Origin: Duganella sp. OV510
GTDB taxonomy: Bacteria > Pseudomonadota > Gammaproteobacteria > Burkholderiales > Burkholderiaceae_D
Length of the DNA stretch: 64,000 nucleotides
Direction of reading: 5' to 3'
NCBI RefSeq assembly: GCF_900100205.1
Contig: NZ_FNEQ01000001.1
Span: forward strand, 1-64,000
The stretch's first letter is position 1. Each line of letters starts with the position of its first letter. Position numbers and translations under genes: made by a program. Under the pieces are notes generated by a model that was given only the letters and a program-made list of their open reading frames with translations, was not told the DNA's origin and made no database searches. Below are positions 57,426 to 64,000 of the stretch, piece by piece.

Positions 57426-57855
57426 TATCGAAAAATATTCAACGAATTTTCGAAAAAACCTCAGACCGCCTTTACCTAAAGGCGCTATAAAAAATCCCGA
57501 CGAATGCTGTAGATAGCATTATAGACTTGGACTTTTTTGAATTAAATCATGCCGTTAGGCGGAAACGCAGTATTATACAGCACCCACTATCAACCACTGT
57601 ATAGCACCGTAATTATCAAGACCTGTTGGGTAACACCGGGCAGCGCTCGGAGTCGGGATATCGCATCCGCGCGACCAATATGAGTCGGACCACTGGCTGT
57701 GCTCTGCAGGCAGAGATTCCACCCTAATTAGGCTAATCCCCCTTTTTACTGTACACTAGCCCTCCCATCCCTGTATTTTGCCACCGTCCTGTTTCCTTCC
57801 TGTCTAGGCCTCGCCGATTCCTGTCCGATTCTCGACCTATGGCTCTACTGTAGAG
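57426..57855. other. Prophage right junction, gene-free
   Basis: 430 AT-richer bases without a supportable gene. CGCCTTTA-CC-TAAAGGCG near 57470-57487 is a perfect stem likely to end the int transcript; a T run follows it on the minus strand only. TCGAAAAAT and ATTTTCGA near 57428-57452 form an inverted repeat that may bind integrase. The attachment core must lie here or close by, but the other end is outside the window, so it cannot be placed. No tRNA is present. Confidence 0.5.
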
Positions 57856-57888
57856 TTGGGATCATTCATACACAGCCAGGAGCAGCAT

Positions 57889-58107
57889 ATCAGTACACAT
57901 ACAGGAACTATCCATTGGTTTAGCAGGTTAAAAGGTATTGGCCAGATCAGGCCGGATGCCGGTGGCTATGACGTCATGGCCAACATACGTGATTTCGTTG
58001 AAGCGCAGCCAGCAGGCACGCTGGCTCACAAGTTGGTCTCGTACAAGCTCGCCAACTCAGACTTCGGCGAGCAAGCTCGACAAATCCACCTCGTACCGGA
58101 GATCTAA
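57889..58107 (+). CDS. Cold-shock-domain-like protein, non-ATG start (72 aa)
   Basis: TGTIHWFSRLKGIGQIRPDA with the CSP-type KGxGxIxPD pattern, then a degenerate second half. AGGAG (57878-57882) with 6-base spacing leads to an ATC codon where an ATG would be expected; the only usual start is a TTG at 57856 without ribosome site. The RNA-binding aromatic motif FGF is changed to IGQ. It directly precedes infA, a common pair in Oxalobacteraceae. Confidence 0.6.
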   Translation: MSTHTGTIHWFSRLKGIGQIRPDAGGYDVMANIRDFVEAQPAGTLAHKLVSYKLANSDFGEQARQIHLVPEI

Positions 58108-58110
58108 GTC

Positions 58111-58377
58111 ATGGCAAAAGAAGAACTCATCGAAATGCAAGGCGTTGTGCAGGACATCCTCCCCGACAGCCGCTTCCGCGTCGAATTGGAAAACGGCCAC
58201 AATCTCATTGCTTACACGGCAGGCCGCATGAAAAAAAATTTCATCCGTATTCTGGCCGGCGATCGCGTCACTCTCGAACTGTCCGCGTACGATCTCAGCA
58301 AGGGCCGGATCACTTTCCGTCATATTGACTCGCCTAGAGCCGCGAACTCTCGCCCAGCTTTCCGAAACAGGCGCTGA
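58111..58377 (+). CDS. infA: Translation initiation factor IF-1 (88 aa)
   Basis: [40 protein letters not shown] and ITFRH: complete OB fold of IF-1 with a C-terminal extension of ~16 residues usual for the second, betaproteobacterial infA copy. It aids start-codon selection on the 30S subunit. Four bases separate it from the cold-shock-like gene. Confidence 0.93.
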   Translation: MAKEELIEMQGVVQDILPDSRFRVELENGHNLIAYTAGRMKKNFIRILAGDRVTLELSAYDLSKGRITFRHIDSPRAANSRPAFRNRR

Positions 58378-58493
58378 AGCTGGTGTTTGCCGGCGTCACC
58401 ATCAACACATCCATTTCGGGCTTTTTGTGATCCAGTCGCTCGCGCATAACGTCGACGCCCTCGCGCGCGAAGTGCGGGCGTTGCGCGTCGAAG

Positions 58494-59417
58494 TCAACGC
58501 AAGGTCGGATAATCGCTGATCGTCAGCGTCAGAGCGCGCGCATCCGACAGCAAATGCGCCATCCCGCCATACGGTAGCGTCGCCCGCTCCTTGATGTGGC
58601 CGAACGGCAGGCCGGTCAGCACGGGGATGGGCAGGCGCTCGCGCAGATAAACCAGCATCGCCTCGAAGTCGTAGCCGTTGTCCATCGGATTCAGCTTGTA
58701 GCCGGAGAAATCCCCCAGCACCAGCGCGCGCTGGCCATCCAGCGCGCCGGCGTAGAACAGTTGCAGCACCATGCGCTCGATCCGGTATGGATGCTCGCTG
58801 ATGTCTTCGATGAAGCAGATGCCACCGTCCAGCGCCTGGAAATACGGCGTGCCGAGCAAGCTGACCATCATCGCCAGGTTACCGCCCCATAGCTTGCCGC
58901 TGACGTCGACCACCGGATTGTCCGCCCCGCCCTCGGCCACCGTGCCGCGCACCGTGTGCACAGGTCCGCGCAGGCAGTCCCAGAACTGCCGCATGGTGTA
59001 TTCCACCGGCTCGGGACGGATAAAGTCATCGCACATCATCGGCCCGCCGAAGCTGATATGGCCGGTCTGCTTCAGCAGCGGCATCTGGAAGGCGGTGAAA
59101 TCGCTGTAGCCGACAAACAGCTTGCCGCTGTCGGCCATCTTCTGGAAATTGATCGACGGCAGCAGTCGCGACATGCCATACGAACCGCGCAACGCGACCA
59201 CCACTTGCACCGCCGGGTCCGACGCCGCCGCGTTCAGCTGCGCCAGGCGCCAGGCGTCGGTGCCGCCGAAGCGCTGGAATCTCTTGTCGTCGTCATAGTA
59301 ATTGTGGACCAGGAAGCCTTGCTGTTCCAGGCGCTGCACGCCTTGCAGCAAGGCGTCGTTATCCGGTGGGCGGCCGCTGGGCGCTGCAATCGCGATGCCG
59401 ATTTTCGATGTGCTCAA
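58494..59417 (-). CDS. ldcA: LD-carboxypeptidase, peptidase S66 (307 aa)
   Basis: IGIAIAAPSGRPPDNDALLQ at the start, the nucleophile elbow LRGSYGMSRLLPSINF, and later GGNLAMMVSLLGTPYF and ICFIEDISEHPYRIERM are S66 family hallmarks. The enzyme removes the terminal D-Ala from muropeptides during cell-wall recycling. Host gene. 58378-58493 holds only the 3' spacer between convergent genes. Confidence 0.93.
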   Translation of the reverse strand: MSTSKIGIAIAAPSGRPPDNDALLQGVQRLEQQGFLVHNYYDDDKRFQRFGGTDAWRLAQLNAAASDPAVQVVVALRGSYGMSRLLPSINFQKMADSGKLFVGYSDFTAFQMPLLKQTGHISFGGPMMCDDFIRPEPVEYTMRQFWDCLRGPVHTVRGTVAEGGADNPVVDVSGKLWGGNLAMMVSLLGTPYFQALDGGICFIEDISEHPYRIERMVLQLFYAGALDGQRALVLGDFSGYKLNPMDNGYDFEAMLVYLRERLPIPVLTGLPFGHIKERATLPYGGMAHLLSDARALTLTISDYPTLR

Positions 59418-59427
59418 AATGTCTCGT

Positions 59428-60378
59428 TCAATGATGTGTGCCGCTACCCGCGCGATGCTGGGTCAGCGGAGGAGGTTCCGGCGTCATATTACCGCGCAGG
59501 TGCTGGTCGAGCAAGGCAAGCAGGCGCTCGATCAACTGCGCTGGCAGGTCGTGGCCCATGCCTTCGATGACGTGCAGGCGCGCGCCCGGTATCGCTTGCG
59601 CCGTGTCGATGCCGCAGGCCACCGGCACCAGCGGATCGGCAGCGCCATGAATCACCAGTGACGGGCAGCGTATCTTGCGCAGCAGCGGCGTGCGGTCGCC
59701 CGAAGCGACGATGGCGATCAGCTGCCGCGCCATGCCGTCCGGGCTGACGCTGCGGTCCAGCGCCCGCTCGATCGACGCGCGCAAGCTACGCTCCGGCGCC
59801 GGAAACGCTGGACTGCCAATCAGCCGGAACACCGCGATGCTGCGCTCGATCACCTCATTGCGGTTGCCGGGATCGGCCGGTGGCCGCATCAGCGCGTTGC
59901 GCGCCGCCGGCGTCGGGCCGGGCAAGCCGCGGCGGCCGCTGCTGGACATGATGGAGGTCAGACTCAGTGTGCGTGCGGCGTAATGCGAGGCGAAGATCTG
60001 CGCGATCATGCCGCCCATCGACACGCCAACCAGGTGCGCCTTGCCGATACCCAGCGCATCCAGCAGGCCAAGCGCGTCGTCGGCCATATCATTGAGTGTG
60101 TAGGGAGCGGCCTGCTTCCAGCCGGCCAGGTTTTTCAGATAGGCCCACAGCAGATTGGGGCGCTTGTGCTGATGCAGCTTGGTGGAGAGCCCGACATCGC
60201 GGTTGTCGAAGCGGATCACATAGTAGCCCTGCTCGACCAGGCCATCGATCAGGTCCTGCGGCCAGGCGATCAGCTGCATGCCCAGCCCCATCACCAGCAA
60301 TACTGGCGGATCGAGTGGATTGCCGCTGGTTTCATAGGCAATCGTGATGCCGTTTGCATGTGCGGTAGCCAAGACCAT
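59428..60378 (-). CDS. Alpha/beta hydrolase (316 aa)
   Basis: Oxyanion loop VMGLGMQLIAWPQ, nucleophile elbow GVSMGGMIAQ, and the late IHGAADPLVPV and MGHDLP give Ser-Asp-His in order. The substrate is not evident; similar proteins are annotated as esterases. It lies 10 bases upstream of ldcA in one operon. Confidence 0.9.
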   Translation of the reverse strand: MVLATAHANGITIAYETSGNPLDPPVLLVMGLGMQLIAWPQDLIDGLVEQGYYVIRFDNRDVGLSTKLHQHKRPNLLWAYLKNLAGWKQAAPYTLNDMADDALGLLDALGIGKAHLVGVSMGGMIAQIFASHYAARTLSLTSIMSSSGRRGLPGPTPAARNALMRPPADPGNRNEVIERSIAVFRLIGSPAFPAPERSLRASIERALDRSVSPDGMARQLIAIVASGDRTPLLRKIRCPSLVIHGAADPLVPVACGIDTAQAIPGARLHVIEGMGHDLPAQLIERLLALLDQHLRGNMTPEPPPLTQHRAGSGTHH

Positions 60379-60411
60379 CTCCCAGATCGAACCTGGGATT
60401 CAGCATACCAT

Positions 60412-61333
<922 letters not shown>

Positions 61334-61969
61334 TTATGGTATCTGTAAAAGTTTATGGGTTTGCAAGCTCAGCTTCCACTTCGGGTTGCGCTTGCAGGTT
61401 TCGATGGCCAGCTTGAGATTGAAGGCGGCCAGCGGGCCGTCCATGGCCTGCACGAAGAAATTCTCGAAATCCAGCTGTTCGTAAACCGACAGGTCCTGGT
61501 TTGTCTGCGGTATCACCACCTTGATCTCGCTGCCCTTCTTGACCACCAGTTCCGAGCCCATTTTCGGGCTGACGCAAATCCAGTCCACGCCTTCCGGCAC
61601 CGGCAGCGTGCCATTGGTTTCAATCGCAATGGTAAAGCCGACCGCGTGCATGGCGTCGATCAGCGGCTTGTCCAACTGCAGCAGCGGCTCGCCGCCGGTG
61701 AACACTACATACTTGCTGGCGCTATAAGTTTCCGGCCACAGCGCGTTGATGGTCGCGGCCAGTTCTTCCGGCGACTTGAATTTGCCGCCGCCTTCGCCGT
61801 CGGTGCCGACAAAGTCGGTGTCGCAGAACTGGCAAATGGCGCTGGCGCGGTCGCTTTCACGGCCGGTCCACAAGTTGCAGCCGGAAAAGCGGCAGAACAC
61901 CGCCGGACGGCCCGCGTGGGCGCCCTCTCCCTGCAACGTGTAGAAAATCTCTTTGATGCTGTAAGTCAC
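61334..61969 (-). CDS. queE: 7-carboxy-7-deazaguanine synthase (211 aa)
   Basis: Radical SAM enzyme of queuosine synthesis. EIFYTLQGEGAHAGRPAVFC, FSGCNLW and ICQFCDTDFVG give the cysteine cluster, and VVFTGGEPLLQL the SAM site. The GTG at 61969 with AGGAAC is the best start, since the preceding nine codons of the open frame have no start with a ribosome site. Confidence 0.94.
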   Translation of the reverse strand: MTYSIKEIFYTLQGEGAHAGRPAVFCRFSGCNLWTGRESDRASAICQFCDTDFVGTDGEGGGKFKSPEELAATINALWPETYSASKYVVFTGGEPLLQLDKPLIDAMHAVGFTIAIETNGTLPVPEGVDWICVSPKMGSELVVKKGSEIKVVIPQTNQDLSVYEQLDFENFFVQAMDGPLAAFNLKLAIETCKRNPKWKLSLQTHKLLQIP

Positions 61970-62110
61970 AATAGTTCCTGATAGGACAACCTTCAATTAT
62001 ATCCCACGCCATACATTTCCGGATAGCAGCCGTAAAAGTTGACTTTCCGCAATGCTTCCCAGGAGTAAGCGGGCTAAGGTGGCTTGTGGGTCCATCCTGG
62101 GAGGAACACC

Positions 62111-62890
62111 GTGAGATACGCGCCGCCCCTGCTCGAAGTTGACATGATTCTCGCCAGCGCCAGCATGCTGGCCGGCGCCGCCTGTCTACTGCTATGGTGG
62201 CGCCAGCGCATCGCGACGCAGCGCGTATTGGCCGACGCGCGCTGTCAGATCGCGCGCCTGGCGGCCAGCCAGCAATCACTGCGCGATGCCGAACGGCGCC
62301 GCATCGCCCGCGACCTGCACGACGACCTCGGCCAGCACCTGCTGGCCCTCGGGCTCGATGCCAACATACTAGGCTGTCAGCACCCCGTCCTGCGACCTCA
62401 GCTGGCACAGCTGGAAGAACGTACGCTGCAAGCCACGCGCGCCTTGCGTTCCATTGTCCACGATTTGCACGCGGAAGCGCTGGAATCCGGCCTGGAAGGC
62501 GCAGTGCAGCAACAGATTGCGCAATTTTCGCGACTCAGCGGTATCCGTTGCCGGCTAGAAGCCGGACCAGATGCCTTCGCCAGCGCGCCGGCTGGCGGCG
62601 TCGGCAACGTGGTCTACCGTGTGCTGCAGGAATCCTTAAGCAATATCGTGCGCCATGCGCAAGCGTCCGAAGTGTGCGTCGGTCTGTGCCGTCATGGTCA
62701 CAGCCTGAGCCTGACCGTGCGCGACAACGGTGTCGGCCTGCCGCAGCCGCAAGCCTTGCGCGGCAGCCGTCGCGGACACGGCCTGCGCGGCATCGCCCAG
62801 CGTGTCGCCGAAGCCGGCGGCTGCTTCAATATCGACAGCTCACCCGGCGCCGGCACCGCGCTGACCATGGATTTCCCTCTTCCTCAATAA
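62111..62890 (+). CDS. NarX-type sensor histidine kinase, minimal (259 aa)
   Basis: GGGAGGAACACC precedes a GTG. One membrane helix (ILASASMLAGAACLLLWW), then HisKA_3 with RRRIARDLHDDLGQHLLALG (phospho-His in LHDD) and a HATPase_c domain (VVYRVLQESLSNIVRHA, DNGVGLP, HGLRGIAQRV). There is no periplasmic sensor and no response regulator next to it. Confidence 0.9.
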   Translation: MRYAPPLLEVDMILASASMLAGAACLLLWWRQRIATQRVLADARCQIARLAASQQSLRDAERRRIARDLHDDLGQHLLALGLDANILGCQHPVLRPQLAQLEERTLQATRALRSIVHDLHAEALESGLEGAVQQQIAQFSRLSGIRCRLEAGPDAFASAPAGGVGNVVYRVLQESLSNIVRHAQASEVCVGLCRHGHSLSLTVRDNGVGLPQPQALRGSRRGHGLRGIAQRVAEAGGCFNIDSSPGAGTALTMDFPLPQ

Positions 62891-62898
62891 GGCGCGCC

Positions 62899-63888
62899 AT
62901 GACAGGAACACCTCACATCCAGCACGTAATGGAATACACGCCAGCCGATCAGCAGCACGGCTTTGCGCTGAAGCTGATGGAACTGCTGGTGATCCCCACC
63001 TTCGTCATCGACACCAACTGCAAGGTGATCATCTGGAACCGCGCCTGCGAGCGGCTGACCGGCACGGCGGCGTGGGAAGTGCTGGGGACCTCGGACCACT
63101 GGAAGAGTTTCTACGACGAGCAGCGCCCGACGCTGGCAGACCTGGTCATCCAGGGCAGCGCTGCCGACCTGCATCGGCTCTACCGCCAGCACGCGCGCCG
63201 CAGTGAGACCGACAACAACCTGCGCGCGGAAAACTGGTGCGACATGCCGCGCGTCGGCCGCCGGCGCTATCTTGCCGCCGACGCCAGCCCGATCGTCGAC
63301 AGCGACGGCAAGCTGGTGGCGGTGGTGGAAACGCTGCGCGACATCACTGATGAAAAGCGTGCCCAGGTGGCGCTGCAACAACTGGCGACGCGTGACGGCC
63401 TGACCGGCCTCGCCAACCGCCGCTGCTTCGACGACACGCTGAGCGCCGAATGGCAACGTGCGCTGCGCAACCAGCAGCCGCTATCGCTGCTGATGGTGGA
63501 CGTCGACAACTTCAAGCAATACAACGATGCCTACGGCCACCTGGGCGGCGACGAATGCCTGCAACGGATAGCCGGCGCCGTGTCGAGCGAGATGCGCACC
63601 AATGACCTGGTGGCGCGTTATGGCGGCGAGGAATTCGCGGTGATCCTGCCCAACCAGTCATTGAAAGGCGCAGCCATCGTGGCCGAGCGCATCCGCTGCC
63701 GGGTGGAGCAGCTGCGCCTGCCCAACCTGGGCAGCAAGCAGCATGTGGTGACGGTCAGCATCGGCGCGGCGACCGCGCTGGCGGCGCCGGAAAGTGATCC
63801 CAGCCAGCTGGTGGCGACGGCCGACTCGGCGCTGTATCGCGCCAAGCACATGGGCCGCAACCGTATCAGCCTGCCGGGTACGGATTAA
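62899..63888 (+). CDS. PAS-GGEEF diguanylate cyclase (329 aa)
   Basis: PAS-type domain (~20-150: LLVIPTFVIDTNCKVIIWNR) and GGEEF domain (LATRDGLTGLANRRCFDDTL, RYGGEEFAVILP). An RxxD inhibitory site (RTND) precedes GGEEF by five residues, so product feedback is likely. It makes c-di-GMP. It starts 8 bases after the kinase gene, so the two probably act together. Confidence 0.93.
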   Translation: MTGTPHIQHVMEYTPADQQHGFALKLMELLVIPTFVIDTNCKVIIWNRACERLTGTAAWEVLGTSDHWKSFYDEQRPTLADLVIQGSAADLHRLYRQHARRSETDNNLRAENWCDMPRVGRRRYLAADASPIVDSDGKLVAVVETLRDITDEKRAQVALQQLATRDGLTGLANRRCFDDTLSAEWQRALRNQQPLSLLMVDVDNFKQYNDAYGHLGGDECLQRIAGAVSSEMRTNDLVARYGGEEFAVILPNQSLKGAAIVAERIRCRVEQLRLPNLGSKQHVVTVSIGAATALAAPESDPSQLVATADSALYRAKHMGRNRISLPGTD

Positions 63889-64000
63889 CCGAGGTAGGGA
63901 GTGAAGGAAATACCGGCGCCGATAACCTCTGCCATCACGCCGATATTCTCGCCAGAATCCGAAAAACCGATCAACACATCTGCGCGCGTGGCGCCGCTTG
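63885..64000 (-). CDS. C-terminal end of a minus-strand host gene (partial)
   Basis: The minus strand is open from the window edge to a TAA at 63885, giving about 38 residues ending GVMAEVIGAGISFTPYLG. It overlaps the stop of the cyclase gene. Too short to name. Confidence 0.5.
   Translation of the reverse strand, partial: SGATRADVLIGFSDSGENIGVMAEVIGAGISFTPYLG

Noticed and set aside
58325..58519. A 64-codon plus-strand frame after infA
   Set aside because: It overlaps the infA end and then the ldcA end on the opposite strand, lacks a ribosome site and has no recognisable features.
62194..62898. In-frame upstream extension of the diguanylate cyclase through the kinase gene
   Set aside because: The extension overlaps the kinase in another frame and reads as Arg/Pro-rich shadow; the ATG at 62899 begins the recognisable protein.

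Overview
The window is most of an integrated lambda-like siphophage plus one flank of its host chromosome. The host is probably a high-GC betaproteobacterium of the Oxalobacteraceae (Massilia/Duganella/Janthinobacterium type). Reasons: base composition, a PEP-CTERM sorting tail, the style of the tRNA-Gly, and a cold-shock-like/IF-1 gene pair next to ldcA, tadA, queD and queE. The family names are from recognition by eye; no database search was possible.

Layout. 1-18532 is the late structural operon, read leftwards: small and large terminase, DUF4055 portal, Mu-F-like head protein, scaffold, P22-gp5-type coat, connectors, tail tube, tail chaperones G/GT joined by a -1 frameshift, and a tape measure that runs off the left edge. 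Two foreign-looking genes sit inside it: an 803-residue FAD oxidoreductase with a phage-like N-terminus, and a plus-strand PEP-CTERM gene. 18597-20347 holds small genes, a phage tRNA-Gly(UCC) and a promoter-leader-terminator unit. 20344-23101 holds a large serine recombinase between two diverged 150-bp repeats, each with a near-consensus promoter, then a membrane protein gene. 23154-37674 is the leftward early operon: cro-like gene, Rha/KilA-type antirepressor, C5 methylase, DUF1364 and DUF1064 nucleases, a helicase-methyltransferase interrupted by an intein, a replication initiator with an iteron origin inside its gene, a DnaC-type loader and a DnaJ-type zinc-finger protein in the position of antiterminator Q.

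37681-37748 is the switch region with three copies of the operator AATAGC-N3-GCTATT. Rightward lies cI (S24 peptidase repressor), then an accessory block (38517-42919) with a lipoprotein, secreted proteins, a structured RNA candidate with a 36-residue hydrophobic peptide, a TPR-like/HEPN gene pair and a stand-alone response regulator. The same operators recur at 42960-42999 over a consensus promoter, which starts the rightward early operon (43038-57425): an annealing-type protein with a YqaJ exonuclease, KTSC and DUF1367 proteins, an RdgC-FtsK-gamma fusion, Gp37/Gp68 and ASCH-like proteins, a MazG-like protein, Xis and a tyrosine integrase. No lysis genes and no left attachment site are visible; they probably lie beyond position 1.

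57426-64000 is the integrase-side junction followed by host genes: a cold-shock-like gene, IF-1, LD-carboxypeptidase, an alpha/beta hydrolase, tadA, queD, queE, a NarX-type kinase and a PAS-GGEEF diguanylate cyclase. The regulatory logic is lambda-like: CI/Cro control both early promoters, the leftward arm replicates, the rightward arm recombines and integrates, and a Q-like protein may read through a terminated leader into the late genes.
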